A DNA stretch of 64,000 nt from Variovorax paradoxus EPS (GCF_000184745.1 NC_014931.1:2418001-2482000); one strand, 5' to 3'. Shown: positions 19,688-29,909, numbered from the stretch's first letter. The notes: generated by a model from the sequence alone, not told the origin. Program-made: numbers and translations.

Positions 19688-20622
19688 GGCAATGGCACCG
19701 CCGCGATCATGGCGCGCACCTGCTCGACGGCGCCACGGCCCGCATCGCCCACGGGCGTGAGCCGGTGCGCGATGGTCTGCGGCAGCACGGACTGCACATC
19801 GTCGGGCGCGACGTAGTTGCGATTGGCCAAGAGTGCCTGTGCCTTGGCGGCGCGCAGCACCGCGATGCCGGCGCGCGGCGACAGGCCCTGCAGGAACCAG
19901 CGGCCCGAGCGCGTGGCGGCGATCAGGTCCTGCACGTAGTTGAGCAGCGGCTCGGAGGCGTGCATCTGCTGCACGCGCTGCTGGATGGCGGTGAGTTCGC
20001 CGGCGGTCAGCATCGCGGGCAGGCTCGCGAGCATCTCGCGCCGGTCCGCACCCGAGAGCAGCAGCCGCTCGGCGGCGCGGTCGGGGTAGCCGAGCGAGAT
20101 GCGCATCAGGAAGCGGTCGAGCTGCGATTCGGGCAGCGCAAAAGTGCCGAGCTGGTCCTGCGGGTTCTGCGTGGCGATCACGAAGAAGGGCGTCGGGAGC
20201 GGGCGGGTCTCGCCTTCGATGGTGACCTGCTTTTCTTCCATCGCCTCGAGCAGGGCACTCTGGGTCTTAGGGCTTGCGCGGTTGATTTCGTCGGCGAGCA
20301 GCACCTGCGCAAAGATCGGACCGGGGTGGAAGACAAAGGCCTGCTGGCCCCGGTCGTAGATCGCGACGCCCGAAAGATCGCCCGGCATCAGGTCAGCGGT
20401 GAACTGAACCCGCGAAAACTGTAAACCGAATGTGTGCGAAAGCGCATGGGCGAGGGTGGTCTTGCCGACGCCCGGCACATCCTCGATCAGGAGGTGTCCT
20501 CCAGCGAGCAGGCAGGCCACGCAGTCGCGCACCTGCGCCTCTTTGCCGACAATCACCGTGTTAAGCTGACTCAGCAAAGTGGCAAGCTTCGCAGCAACGT
20601 CCATATTTGTATCCATATGCAA
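19684..20622 (-). CDS. MoxR-family AAA+ ATPase
   Basis: This 312-residue AAA+ ATPase has Walker A in VPGVGKTT (near residue 50), Walker B in LLADEINRA, and the long helix-2 insert region typical of MoxR (PLPTPFFVIATQNP). MoxR proteins act as chaperone-like remodelers. It is first in the operon MoxR-DUF58-TgpA. The start is one of several closely spaced ATGs (20622, 20616, 20604). The 62-base gap to the divergent histone-deacetylase-like gene must contain its promoter. Confidence 0.93.
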   Translation of the reverse strand: MHMDTNMDVAAKLATLLSQLNTVIVGKEAQVRDCVACLLAGGHLLIEDVPGVGKTTLAHALSHTFGLQFSRVQFTADLMPGDLSGVAIYDRGQQAFVFHPGPIFAQVLLADEINRASPKTQSALLEAMEEKQVTIEGETRPLPTPFFVIATQNPQDQLGTFALPESQLDRFLMRISLGYPDRAAERLLLSGADRREMLASLPAMLTAGELTAIQQRVQQMHASEPLLNYVQDLIAATRSGRWFLQGLSPRAGIAVLRAAKAQALLANRNYVAPDDVQSVLPQTIAHRLTPVGDAGRGAVEQVRAMIAAVPLP

Positions 20623-20684
20623 ACGATACCGTAAGACCTGGCGGCCCCATGCCGCGTGAGGTCTAGACGTGGCGACAGAGACAC

Positions 20685-21638
20685 ATGGGCAAGACAGGCT
20701 ACTTCACACACCGCGACTTCTGGAAGCACGACATGGGCCGGGGTCATCCCGAGTGTCCCGAGCGGCTGGATGCCATCGAAGACCGGCTGCTGCTTACGGG
20801 CGTCAGTGACGCGCTCGAGCACTGCGAAGTGCCGCTGGCCACCCTGGAGCAGCTCACCCGGGCCCACAGCGTGGAGCACGTCGAGCTCCTCGAAGAGCTT
20901 CATATGCGCCTTGTGGCCGATGAACCCGCCGGCGGCCCCGACCACGCGCAGCTCGACCCCGACACCTCCCTGAATCGCTTCACGCTGCTGGCCGCACGCC
21001 GCGGTGCCGGCGCGGCCATCGCCGCGACCGATGCGGTGATCGCCGGCGATATCGAGAACGCGTTCTGCTCGGTGCGCCCGCCGGGTCACCACGCCTGCCG
21101 CGAGCGGGCGATGGGCTTCTGCTTCTTCAACAACATCGCCATCGCCGCGCGGCATGCGCTCGAGGTGCATGGCTACGACCGCGTCGCCATCGTCGATTTC
21201 GACGTGCACCACGGCAACGGCACCGAGAACATCCTCTCGAACGATCCGCGCGTGCTGATGGTCGGCTTCTTCCAGCACCCGTTCTATCCGTACAGCGGCA
21301 CCGACCACCCGGCGTCGAACATGCTGAACCTGCCGATCCCGGCGTACACGCGGGGCATGGACGTGCGCGAACTCATCGAGGCCGCGTGGATGCCGCGGCT
21401 CGAAGAATTCCGTCCGCAGATGGTGTTCATCAGCGCGGGCTTCGATGCCCACCGCGAGGACGACCTGGGACAGCTCGGCCTCACCGAGAACGACTTTGCC
21501 TGGATCACCAGTCGCATCCACGACGTCGCCAAGCGCCATGCGCGCGGCCGCATCGTGTCGATGCTCGAAGGCGGCTACAACCTCGATGCGCTGGCACGCA
21601 GCGTGGAAGCGCACATCCGCGTCCTGGCCGATCTGTAA
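20685..21638 (+). CDS. Histone deacetylase superfamily protein (AcuC/acetylpolyamine amidohydrolase-like)
   Basis: This 317-residue zinc amidohydrolase carries the tandem histidines H135-H136 (RPPGHHAC) and the zinc ligands D173 and H175 in DFDVHHGNGT. The third zinc ligand is the aspartate in ISAGFDAHRED. Bacterial members deacylate polyamines, lysine side chains or small amides, and the substrate is not predictable here. It is divergent from moxR, and the MscS-type gene follows after 24 bases. Confidence 0.92.
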   Translation: MGKTGYFTHRDFWKHDMGRGHPECPERLDAIEDRLLLTGVSDALEHCEVPLATLEQLTRAHSVEHVELLEELHMRLVADEPAGGPDHAQLDPDTSLNRFTLLAARRGAGAAIAATDAVIAGDIENAFCSVRPPGHHACRERAMGFCFFNNIAIAARHALEVHGYDRVAIVDFDVHHGNGTENILSNDPRVLMVGFFQHPFYPYSGTDHPASNMLNLPIPAYTRGMDVRELIEAAWMPRLEEFRPQMVFISAGFDAHREDDLGQLGLTENDFAWITSRIHDVAKRHARGRIVSMLEGGYNLDALARSVEAHIRVLADL

Positions 21639-21662
21639 CGCCACGGGCGCGAGCACGGCGCC

Positions 21663-22958
21663 ATGTTTTCCGAACCGATGAATTTCAACGACTTCCTACA
21701 ACGCCTGAAACTGGTCGATGCGACCGGCATCGGCATCGAACTGAGCGTGCTGGTGGCCTGCGTGGCCTTGGCCTGGGCCATCTGCAAATGGTTCGGGCGC
21801 GACCAGCCCAAGGACTCCATCTGGTTCGGCGAAAGCACCTTCGACGGTCTGCTGTTCCCGCTGCTCTCGCTGGTATTCACCGATCTGGCGCGGCGCGTGG
21901 TCATTGATTTCCAGGCGGTGCTGGTGCTGCGCATCGCGGTGTCGGTGTTCCTGTCGCTCGCTGTCATCCGGCTTTTCGCGCGGGTGCTCAGGGCGGTGTT
22001 TCCCACCTCCAACCTGGTGCGGCTGATCGAGCGCACGATCTCGTGGCTGGCCTGGATCGCGGCGGTGCTCTGGATCGTCGGGCTCTTGCCGCCCGTGCTG
22101 GCCGAACTGGACAACATCACGCTGGCCTTCGGCAAGACGCGCGTGAGCGTGCAGACCATCTTCCAGGGCGTGCTGTCGGCCGGGCTGGTGCTGGTGATCG
22201 CGCTGTGGATCGCCTCGACCATCGAGAAGCGCATCCTGCGCGAGGCCGTCACCGACCTGTCGATGCGAAAGGTGGCGTCGAACGCGGTGCGCGCCTTCCT
22301 GCTGCTGATCGGTTTGCTGTTCGCGCTGTCGGCGGTGGGGGTAGACCTCACGGCGCTCTCGGTGCTGGGCGGTGCGCTCGGGGTGGGCCTGGGCTTCGGG
22401 CTGCAGAAGCTGGCGGCCAACTACGTGAGCGGTTTCGTGATCCTGCTGGAGCGCTCGATCCGCATCGGCGACAACGTGAAGGTCGACACCTTCGAAGGCC
22501 GCATCACCGACATCAAGACGCGCTACACGCTCATCCGCGCAGGCAACGGGCGCGAGGCCATCGTGCCGAACGAATCGCTGATCACGAGCCGGGTGGAGAA
22601 CCTCTCGCTGGCCGACCGCAAGTTCAATATCACGACCAATATCGTGGTCGGCTACGAGAGTGACGTGGCGCAGGTACAGACGATCCTGTGCGAAGCCGCC
22701 AAGGCGCAGCCGCGCGTGATGACCGACCCCGCGCCGGTGGCCTACCTCGTGAACTTCGCGCCCGACGGGCTCGAGTTCAGCCTGCACTTCTGGGTGGCCG
22801 ACCCGGACAAGGGCAAGGACAACCTGCGCTCGGCCATCAACATCGCGATTCTCGAAGGACTGCGCGGGGCGGGCATCGACATTCCCTATCCGCAGCGCGT
22901 GCTGCGCGTGGAATCTTTGCCGCCGGGAATCGCTCCGGCGCCCGACGCTGTTTTATAA
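21663..22958 (+). CDS. Small-conductance mechanosensitive channel (MscS family)
   Basis: This 431-residue channel has about five membrane segments. The pore-lining helix and start of the MscS beta domain are recognisable in LGVGLGFGLQKLAANY followed by SGFVILLERSIRIGDNV. The C-terminal cytosolic domain is complete. It opens on membrane stretch to release solutes. The extra N-terminal segments make it longer than E. coli MscS (286 aa), as is common in MscS paralogues. It starts 24 bases after the deacetylase-like gene and may share its transcript. Confidence 0.92.
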   Translation: MFSEPMNFNDFLQRLKLVDATGIGIELSVLVACVALAWAICKWFGRDQPKDSIWFGESTFDGLLFPLLSLVFTDLARRVVIDFQAVLVLRIAVSVFLSLAVIRLFARVLRAVFPTSNLVRLIERTISWLAWIAAVLWIVGLLPPVLAELDNITLAFGKTRVSVQTIFQGVLSAGLVLVIALWIASTIEKRILREAVTDLSMRKVASNAVRAFLLLIGLLFALSAVGVDLTALSVLGGALGVGLGFGLQKLAANYVSGFVILLERSIRIGDNVKVDTFEGRITDIKTRYTLIRAGNGREAIVPNESLITSRVENLSLADRKFNITTNIVVGYESDVAQVQTILCEAAKAQPRVMTDPAPVAYLVNFAPDGLEFSLHFWVADPDKGKDNLRSAINIAILEGLRGAGIDIPYPQRVLRVESLPPGIAPAPDAVL

Positions 22959-22960
22959 TC
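22955..22960 (+). promoter_or_regulatory. Possible -10 element upstream of etfBA
   Basis: A perfect TATAAT overlaps the end of the MscS gene, in a GC-rich region where such a sequence is rare. No good -35 box is seen at the right distance. If used, the transcript would have a ~125-base leader before etfB at 23094. This is weak evidence. Confidence 0.25.
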
Positions 22961-23093
22961 GCTGAAAAGCACGATCGTTCTTTTTTCGGATCCGCAGTAC
23001 CGACAGGAAGAATGGAGAGGCTGCAAAGGTCGCGTCCTAGAATGACCGGTTGCCCTCGAAGCCCCCTTTTTGCAATCCAATGGAGTCAAGTCA

Positions 23094-23843
23094 ATGAAGG
23101 TTCTTGTACCTGTCAAACGGGTCGTCGACTACAACGTGAAGGTGCGCGTCAAGAGCGACGGCACCGGGGTGGACATTGCCAACGTCAAGATGAGCATGAA
23201 CCCCTTCGACGAGATCGCTGTCGAAGAAGCTGTGCGGCTGAAAGAGAAGGGCGTTGTCACTGAAGTGATCGCCGTCTCCTGCGGTGATGCGAAGTGCCAG
23301 GAAACGCTACGCACCGCGATGGCCATCGGTGCGGATCGCGGCATCCTGGTCGAGACCACCGAAGAGCTGCAGCCCCTAGCTGTCGCCAAGCTCCTGAAGG
23401 CGCTGGTCGACAAGGAACAGCCCCAGCTGATCATCCTCGGCAAGCAAGCCATCGATGACGACGCCAATCAAACGGGCCAGATGCTGGCTGCGCTCGCCGA
23501 CCTGCCGCAGGCCACCTTCGCCTCCAAGGTCGAAGTCGCTGGCGACAAGGCCACGGTCACCCGCGAAGTCGATGGCGGCCTGGAAACCATCTCCCTCACG
23601 CTGCCGGCCGTCATCACGACCGACCTGCGCCTGAACGAGCCGCGCTACGTCACGCTGCCCAACATCATGAAGGCCAAGAAGAAGCAGCTCGACGTCTTCA
23701 AGCCCGAAGACCTGGGTGTGGATGTGAAGCCGCGCCTGAAGACCCTGAAGGTCAGCGAGCCGCCCAAGCGCGGCGCCGGCATCAAGGTGCCTGACGTTGC
23801 AACGCTGGTGGACAAACTGAAGAACGAAGCGAAGGTGATCTGA
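23094..23843 (+). CDS. etfB: Electron transfer flavoprotein, beta subunit
   Basis: This is the 249-residue beta subunit of ETF, which binds AMP and passes electrons from acyl-CoA dehydrogenases to ETF:quinone oxidoreductase. The N-terminus ([19 protein letters not shown]) and the internal block around [14 protein letters not shown] are typical. The start ATG 23094 was preferred over an upstream in-frame ATG because the protein begins there in the family. It is followed by etfA after 2 bases. Its length is normal. Confidence 0.97.
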   Translation: MKVLVPVKRVVDYNVKVRVKSDGTGVDIANVKMSMNPFDEIAVEEAVRLKEKGVVTEVIAVSCGDAKCQETLRTAMAIGADRGILVETTEELQPLAVAKLLKALVDKEQPQLIILGKQAIDDDANQTGQMLAALADLPQATFASKVEVAGDKATVTREVDGGLETISLTLPAVITTDLRLNEPRYVTLPNIMKAKKKQLDVFKPEDLGVDVKPRLKTLKVSEPPKRGAGIKVPDVATLVDKLKNEAKVI

Positions 23844-23845
23844 AC

Positions 23846-24778
23846 ATGACCGCACTTGTTATTGCCGAACACGACCACGCCAGCATCAAGCCGGCTACCT
23901 TGAATACCGTGACCGCAGCGCTGGCTTGCGGTGGCGACGTGCACATCCTCGTGGCCGGCGCCAATGCGGCTGAAGCCGCCAAGGCTGCCGCCCAGATCGT
24001 TGGCGTCTCGAAGGTCATCGCCGCCGACAGCCCGAGCCTGGCCGAGAACCTCGCTGAAAACGTGGCCGCTCAAGTCCTGGCCATCGCCAGCAACTACAGC
24101 CACATCCTGTTCCCTTCGACCGCCAACGGCAAGAACGTCGCCCCGCGCGTGGCCGCCAAGCTCGATGTCGCTCAGATCAGCGACATCACTTTGGTCGTCA
24201 GCCCCGACACCTTCGAGCGCCCGATCTACGCTGGCAACGCAATCGCCACCGTGCAGAGCAGCGATGCCACCAAGGTGATCACGGTTCGTACGACCGGCTT
24301 CGACGCCGCAGCCGCCACCGGTGGCAGCGCGACGGTCGAAACCGCTGAAGGCGTCGCCGACAGCGGCAAGAGCAGCTTCGTGGGCCGTGAAGTCACCAAG
24401 AGCGAACGCCCCGAACTGACCGCCGCCAAGATCATCGTCTCCGGTGGCCGCGCCTTGGGCAGCGCCGAGAAGTTCACCGAAGTGATGGCGCCTCTGGCCG
24501 ACAAGCTCAACGCGGGCCTGGGCGCCAGCCGCGCAGCCGTCGACGCGGGCTACGCCCCGAACGACTGGCAAGTGGGCCAGACCGGCAAGATCGTCGCACC
24601 GCAGCTGTACATCGCGGCGGGCATCTCGGGCGCGATCCAGCACTTGGCCGGCATGAAGGACTCCAAGGTGATCGTGGCGATCAACAAGGACGAGGAAGCG
24701 CCGATCTTCTCGGTGGCCGACTACGGCCTCGTGGCCGACCTGTTCGTGGCCGTGCCCGAACTGGTCAAGGCGCTCTGA
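23846..24778 (+). CDS. etfA: Electron transfer flavoprotein, alpha subunit
   Basis: This is the 310-residue alpha subunit of ETF, carrying the FAD site. The C-terminal FAD-binding signature is visible in [16 protein letters not shown] followed by [12 protein letters not shown]. It is coupled to etfB and is separated from a downstream acyl-CoA dehydrogenase gene by a hairpin terminator. The context indicates use in fatty-acyl or amino-acid oxidation. Confidence 0.97.
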   Translation: MTALVIAEHDHASIKPATLNTVTAALACGGDVHILVAGANAAEAAKAAAQIVGVSKVIAADSPSLAENLAENVAAQVLAIASNYSHILFPSTANGKNVAPRVAAKLDVAQISDITLVVSPDTFERPIYAGNAIATVQSSDATKVITVRTTGFDAAAATGGSATVETAEGVADSGKSSFVGREVTKSERPELTAAKIIVSGGRALGSAEKFTEVMAPLADKLNAGLGASRAAVDAGYAPNDWQVGQTGKIVAPQLYIAAGISGAIQHLAGMKDSKVIVAINKDEEAPIFSVADYGLVADLFVAVPELVKAL

Positions 24779-24800
24779 CCGAATCGCTGCATTGAGCCGG

Positions 24801-24825
24801 AGGGCATCGTTCGCGATGCCCTTTT
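24801..24825 (+). terminator. Terminator after etfA with TTCG loop
   Basis: AGGGCATCG (24801-24809) and CGATGCCCT pair perfectly around a TTCG tetraloop, followed by TTT. The short T run suggests partial termination, allowing some read-through into the acyl-CoA dehydrogenase gene. Confidence 0.75.
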
Positions 24826-24852
24826 CGTATCCGCTGTATCTGGAGACAAGAC

Positions 24853-26643
24853 ATGAGCTACACCGCCCCCCTCAAGGACATGCTGTTCGACATCGAGCAC
24901 CTGGCCAACATCGGCGAGATCGCCAAGCTGCCGGGCTTCGAGGACGCCGGCCTCGAAACCGCGCAGGCCGTGCTCGAGGAATGCGCGCGCTTCAACCAGG
25001 ACGTGGTCGCGCCGCTGAACATCGAAGGCGACCGCAACCCCTCGTCGTTCAAGGGCGGTGAAGTCACCACCACGCCGGGTTTCAAGGACGCTTTCGCGCA
25101 GTACGTCTCGGGTGGCTGGCAAGGTCTTCAGCATCCGGCGGACTTCGGCGGCCAGGGCTTGCCGAAAACCATCGGTGCGGCCTGCGGCGAGATGCTCAAC
25201 TCGGCCAACATGAGCTTCGCGCTGTGCCCGCTCTTGAGCGATGGCGCCATCGAAGCGCTGCTCACGGCCGGCTCCGACGAGCTCAAGGCCGTGTACCTGG
25301 AGAAGCTCGTGAGCGGCCAGTGGACCGGCACGATGAACCTCACCGAGCCGCAGGCCGGCAGCGACCTTGCGATGGTGCGCAGCCGCGCCGAGCCGCAGCC
25401 CGACGGCACCTACAAGGTGTTCGGCACCAAGATCTTCATCACCTACGGTGAGCACGACATGGCCGAGAACATCGTGCACCTCGTGCTGGCCCGCGTGACC
25501 GGCGCGCCCGAAGGCGTGAAGGGCATCAGCCTGTTCGTGGTGCCCAAGTTCATGGTCGGCAAGGACGGTGCCCTCGGCGAGCGCAACGATGTGCACTGCG
25601 TGAGCATCGAGCACAAGATGGGCATCAAGGCCTCGCCGACTGCCGTGCTGCAGTACGGCGACAACGGCGGTGCCGTGGGCTACCTCGTCGGCCAGGAGAA
25701 CCGGGGCTTGGAGTACATGTTCATCATGATGAACTCGGCCCGCTATGCGGTGGGCATGCAGGGCATCGCAATTGCCGAGCGCGCTTACCAGCACGCGGTG
25801 GCCTACGCGAAGGACCGCGTGCAAAGTCGCCCGGTCGATGGCTCGATCAACGCCAGCGCACCGATCATTCACCACCCGGATGTCAAGCGCATGCTGATGA
25901 CGATGCGCGCCTACACCGAGGGCTGCCGCGCGATGGCGTCGGTGGCCGCCGCCGCCTACGACGCCGCGCATCACCACCCCGATGCGGATGCGCGCAAGCA
26001 GAACCAGGCCTTCTACGAATTCATGGTGCCGCTGGTCAAGGGCTACAGCACCGAGATGAGCCTCGAAGTGACTTCGCTCGGCGTGCAGGTGCACGGCGGC
26101 ATGGGCTTCATCGAGGAGACGGGCGCGGCGCAGTACTACCGCGACGCGAAGATCCTCACGATCTACGAAGGCACCACCGCGATCCAGGCCAACGACCTCG
26201 TGGGCCGCAAGACCGCGCGTGACGGCGGCCAGACCGCCAAGGCGATTGCGGCGCAGATCGAGAAGACCGAAGCCGAACTGGCCAAGAGCGAGAGCGCCGC
26301 AGCCGCGTCCGTGCACAAGCGCCTGAAAGCCGCACGCGAAGCCTTCATCGAAGTGGTCGACTTCGTCGCGGGCCAGACCAAGGCATCGCCGAACGCGGTG
26401 TTCTCGGGCAGCGTGCCGTACCTGATGCTCGCGGGCAACCTCGTAGCCGGTTGGCAGCTTGCGCGCTCGCTGATCATTGCGGAAGACCTCGCCTCGCGCA
26501 GCTTCGACACCGATTTCATGCTCGCCAAGATCGCCACCGCGCGCTTCTACGCCGAGCACATCCTCAACAAGGCGCCGGGCATCCGCGACAGCATCGTCGA
26601 TGGCGCCGAGAGCGTCACGGCCCTCGCGCTCGACGCGTTCTGA
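24853..26643 (+). CDS. Acyl-CoA dehydrogenase (long form with extra C-terminal domain)
   Basis: This 596-residue flavoenzyme introduces a trans-2 double bond into acyl-CoA and passes electrons to ETF, encoded just upstream. The middle domain shows the FAD/substrate-binding pattern around MNLTEPQAGSDLAMVRSRA. The C-terminal part has LTIYEGTTAIQANDLVGRK, typical of the group that carries an additional C-terminal domain beyond the ~380-residue core. Preferred chain length cannot be judged. Confidence 0.93.
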   Translation: MSYTAPLKDMLFDIEHLANIGEIAKLPGFEDAGLETAQAVLEECARFNQDVVAPLNIEGDRNPSSFKGGEVTTTPGFKDAFAQYVSGGWQGLQHPADFGGQGLPKTIGAACGEMLNSANMSFALCPLLSDGAIEALLTAGSDELKAVYLEKLVSGQWTGTMNLTEPQAGSDLAMVRSRAEPQPDGTYKVFGTKIFITYGEHDMAENIVHLVLARVTGAPEGVKGISLFVVPKFMVGKDGALGERNDVHCVSIEHKMGIKASPTAVLQYGDNGGAVGYLVGQENRGLEYMFIMMNSARYAVGMQGIAIAERAYQHAVAYAKDRVQSRPVDGSINASAPIIHHPDVKRMLMTMRAYTEGCRAMASVAAAAYDAAHHHPDADARKQNQAFYEFMVPLVKGYSTEMSLEVTSLGVQVHGGMGFIEETGAAQYYRDAKILTIYEGTTAIQANDLVGRKTARDGGQTAKAIAAQIEKTEAELAKSESAAAASVHKRLKAAREAFIEVVDFVAGQTKASPNAVFSGSVPYLMLAGNLVAGWQLARSLIIAEDLASRSFDTDFMLAKIATARFYAEHILNKAPGIRDSIVDGAESVTALALDAF

Positions 26644-26726
26644 GCCGCGTTCCGTGTCGCCCACCTGACCGGCGGCACGGGCCTTCCTCTCTTATAAAAC
26701 CGAACCCATTCCCGGAGACAACAAAC

Positions 26727-27689
26727 ATGTCCAAGCTGCCCCCCGTCCTCGCGAACCTGCCGCTGCCGATCATCGGCTCACCGCTGTTCATCATCAGCAA
26801 CCCCAAGCTCGTGATCGCGCAATGCAAGGCCGGCGTGGTCGGCTCGATGCCGGCGCTCAACGCACGCCCCGCGGCGCAACTCGAAGAGTGGCTGATCGAG
26901 ATCACCGAAGAGCTCGCGGCTTACAACAAGGCCAACCCCGACAAGCCCGCCGCACCGTTCGCCATCAACCAGATCGTGCACAAGAGCAACGACCGCCTCG
27001 AGCACGACATGGAGATGGTCGTGAAGTACAAGGTGCCGATCGTCATCACCTCGCTGGGCGCACGCACCGATGTGAACGATGCGGTGCACAGCTACGGCGG
27101 CGTGACGCTGCACGACATCATCAACAACAAGTTCGCGCAGAAGGCGATCGAGAAGGGCGCCGACGGCATCATCGCCGTGGCGGCCGGTGCCGGCGGCCAT
27201 GCGGGCGTGAAGAGCCCGTTCGCGCTGGTGCAGGAAATCCGCCAGTGGTTCGACGGCCCGATCGCGCTGTCGGGCTCCATCGCCACCGGCGGCGCGGTGC
27301 TCGCGGCGCAGGCCATGGGCGCGGACTTCGCCTACATCGGCACCGCCTTCATCGCCACCGAAGAGGCGCGTGCGAGCGACGACTACAAACAGGCCATCGT
27401 CGACGGCAACTCGGACGACATCGTCTATTCGAATCTCTTCACCGGCGTGCATGGCAACTACCTCGCGCCCAGCATCGTCGCGGCCGGCATGGACCCCGCG
27501 AACCTGCCCGAAGGCGACGTGAAGACCATGAACTTCGGCGGCGGCGAAGGCAGCAAGGCCAAGGCCTGGAAAGACATCTGGGGCTCGGGTCAGGGCATCG
27601 GCGCCGTGACCGAAGTGGCCAGCGCCGCGGCCTTCATCGAGAAGCTCAAGCGCGAATACCAGGAAGCACGGCAGCGGCTCGCGCTCTGA
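26727..27689 (+). CDS. Nitronate monooxygenase / 2-nitropropane dioxygenase-like FMN protein
   Basis: This 320-residue TIM-barrel FMN protein contains the phosphate-binding pattern AVAAGAGGHAG and the later ALSGSIATGGAV. Members oxidise nitronates, while related ones act as enoyl reductases. Linkage to an acyl-CoA dehydrogenase is common in this protein's subgroup, so a role in acyl metabolism is possible. The start ATG 26727 follows CCGGAGA and sits 83 bases after the acyl-CoA dehydrogenase stop. Confidence 0.88.
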   Translation: MSKLPPVLANLPLPIIGSPLFIISNPKLVIAQCKAGVVGSMPALNARPAAQLEEWLIEITEELAAYNKANPDKPAAPFAINQIVHKSNDRLEHDMEMVVKYKVPIVITSLGARTDVNDAVHSYGGVTLHDIINNKFAQKAIEKGADGIIAVAAGAGGHAGVKSPFALVQEIRQWFDGPIALSGSIATGGAVLAAQAMGADFAYIGTAFIATEEARASDDYKQAIVDGNSDDIVYSNLFTGVHGNYLAPSIVAAGMDPANLPEGDVKTMNFGGGEGSKAKAWKDIWGSGQGIGAVTEVASAAAFIEKLKREYQEARQRLAL

Positions 27690-27702
27690 GCCTCGGCTGA
27701 CT

Positions 27703-28848
27703 GTGTCTTCCGCCATCGCGCCCCCGTCGCTGGGGCGCATGCCGCTGCTCGACGCCGCGAAGGGCATCGCCTGCGCGGTGATCGTGGGGCATCACCTCTC
27801 GCGTTATGGCCCGATGCCGGCGGGCGCCTACGGGCTCGCGCCCGATTTCTTCGGATGGCTGGCCGACGACGGCCGGCTTGCGGTGCAGGTGTTCCTCGTG
27901 ATCGCGGGATTCCTCGCGGCGGCGAGCCTTGCGCCGGATGGCCTCTTGCGCGTCGACCGGCCCATCGCGCGCATCCTTCAGCGTTATGGACGGCTGGTGA
28001 TGCCGTACCTGGCCGCGCTCACCGTCTGCGTGCTGGTGGCCGCGCTGGTGCGGCCGTGGCTGGATGAAGACGTGGTGCCGGCATCGCCGAGCATCGGGCA
28101 GCTTTTTGCGCACGGGTTTCTGCTGCAGGACCTGCTGGGCTACGAATCGCTCTCCACCGGCGTCTGGTACGTGGCCATCGACTTCCAGTTGTTCGCGCTC
28201 GCATTGATGCTCGTCGGCCTCCCGGCCATGTTGAGTCCGCCGGCACCGGGTGTGGTGAATCCATCGTCGCGATGGATGCCCGTGCTGCTGGTGCTCGCGC
28301 TGGCCGTGACCTCGCTGGTGCTCTTCAACCGCAACGCCGCCCTCGACGACACCGCGCTGTATTTCTTCGGCGCCTACGGGCTCGGCATGCTGGTGTTCTG
28401 GATCGGCCGCGCGACGCGTGCCAGCACCTGGCAGGGCGCAGTGGCGCTGCTGGTATTGGTCGGGGCGGGCGCGCTGGCGATCGAATGGCGCAGCCGCATC
28501 GCTACTGCGCTTGTCACGGCGCTGCTGATCGCGCTCGCGCAGCACAGGCATTGGCTGTCGCCCGCCAAGTGGCCGCTGGCAGCGGTGCCGTTGCAGCGCC
28601 TGGGGCGCATGTCGTACTCGCTGTTCCTCATCCACTTTCCGGTGCTTCTCGCGATGAATGCCCTCGTCGCGAACCTCGCGCCGCATGGGCCGTGGGTCGA
28701 CCTGTTGGGGATGGTGGCGACCTTTGGACTTTCCGTGGCGGCGGCGGCATTGCTCTACCGCTGGGTCGAGGCGCGCCCGGCATCGTGGCGCGCCGTGTTC
28801 GCGTTGTTCGCCGCGTTGCTGCTCAGCGGCATCGCCGTTTCGCTCTAG
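27703..28848 (+). CDS. Acyltransferase 3 (OafA/NodX-type) membrane protein
   Basis: This 381-residue protein has about ten membrane helices and the acyltransferase-3 layout: an early VIVGHHLSRYG with the conserved histidine and a late SLFLIHFPVLLAM segment. Family members O-acylate surface sugars or lipids. It begins with GTG 27703, 13 bases after the nitronate monooxygenase gene, and overlaps the convergent AraC-type gene by 4 bases at their 3' ends. The acceptor is unknown. Confidence 0.87.
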   Translation: MSSAIAPPSLGRMPLLDAAKGIACAVIVGHHLSRYGPMPAGAYGLAPDFFGWLADDGRLAVQVFLVIAGFLAAASLAPDGLLRVDRPIARILQRYGRLVMPYLAALTVCVLVAALVRPWLDEDVVPASPSIGQLFAHGFLLQDLLGYESLSTGVWYVAIDFQLFALALMLVGLPAMLSPPAPGVVNPSSRWMPVLLVLALAVTSLVLFNRNAALDDTALYFFGAYGLGMLVFWIGRATRASTWQGAVALLVLVGAGALAIEWRSRIATALVTALLIALAQHRHWLSPAKWPLAAVPLQRLGRMSYSLFLIHFPVLLAMNALVANLAPHGPWVDLLGMVATFGLSVAAAALLYRWVEARPASWRAVFALFAALLLSGIAVSL

Positions 28849-29909
28849 CCCGAGCCCGCGGGCGGGCCGTTGCCTGCACGAGGCGCCGCGCGCGCCGCCG
28901 CCGATCGGTACGAGCCCGGCGCACCGCCGGTCCACGTCTTGAAGGCCCGTTGGAACGCCGCGCTGTCGGCAAAGCCCAGCTCCTCGGCCAGCGCCGCGAG
29001 CGGCACGCTGCTGGTGTTGAGCCGCACGATGGCCACGTCGCGCCGCAGCTGGTCCTTCAGCGACTGGAACGACGTACCTTCCGTCGCCAGATGGCGCTGC
29101 AGCGTGCTGACCGACATGTGCAGGCTGTTCGCCGTGGTCGCGAGATCGGCCCACGCGGGCCGGTTCTGCTGCAGCACCGCGCGCACCTTCGCGCTCACGG
29201 CCTGCTCGGCCAGCCGGGGCAGGATCACATTGGCCGGCGAGGCCGAGAGGAAGACCTGCATCGCGTGCGCGTCGCGATGCATCGGCGTGGCGAGCGCGCT
29301 CGCGTCGAACCACATGGCCGTCAGCGGCTGGCCGAACTGCAGCGGGCCGGGGAACACCTTGGCGTAGCCGTCGGCGTACGGCGGCAGCTCGAAGCCGAAA
29401 TCGAAACGCCGCGCCACCAGCCGGCCGCCATGCAGCCACGCGAAGAGCCGCCAGTACACCCGCAGCATCAGCTCGTGCAGAAAGTTCTGGTGTGGCGCCC
29501 GCAGGTTGTTCAGCCTCAGCCCGAAGCCCGCGAGCGGGCCCTCGTGGAGGAGCACCAGCGAGAGGTCGTCCTGCAACAGGCTGAAGGTGTGCGCCACGCG
29601 CCGCAGCGCCACTTCGAAGGTCGGTGCGCCCAGCGTGGAACGCAGCATCAGCGCGAAGCTGCCGCGGCGCAGGCGCCGCGTGAGAAAGCACAAGGCCTCG
29701 TCGTCAAGCCGCTTCATCAGCAGCGCGAACAGGTCGACGTACTGCTCGGCGGTCACGCGCGACGCTGTTTCTTCGAGCAGCGACGGCGCGATGCCGGCGT
29801 CTTCCAGCGCGATGCCGATGTCGACTGGCGCATCGGCACCCCGGGCTCGGATGCCCGACAGCATGCCCTGGACGAAGGCGATCGGAATGGTGACGGGTGG
29901 TTGCAGCAT
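28845..29909 (-). CDS. AraC-family transcriptional regulator (Arabinose_bd-type N-terminus)
   Basis: This 354-residue regulator has an N-terminal ligand-sensing region of the type seen in OruR/ArgR-like AraC proteins (residues ~20-210). A C-terminal AraC helix-turn-helix follows (residues ~260-340, with ELGFADSAAFQRAFKTWTG). It is divergent from the CoA-ligase operon across a 141-base gap, so it is likely the operon's activator. The start ATG at 29909 gives the normal family length. Confidence 0.9.
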   Translation of the reverse strand: MLQPPVTIPIAFVQGMLSGIRARGADAPVDIGIALEDAGIAPSLLEETASRVTAEQYVDLFALLMKRLDDEALCFLTRRLRRGSFALMLRSTLGAPTFEVALRRVAHTFSLLQDDLSLVLLHEGPLAGFGLRLNNLRAPHQNFLHELMLRVYWRLFAWLHGGRLVARRFDFGFELPPYADGYAKVFPGPLQFGQPLTAMWFDASALATPMHRDAHAMQVFLSASPANVILPRLAEQAVSAKVRAVLQQNRPAWADLATTANSLHMSVSTLQRHLATEGTSFQSLKDQLRRDVAIVRLNTSSVPLAALAEELGFADSAAFQRAFKTWTGGAPGSYRSAAARAAPRAGNGPPAGSG

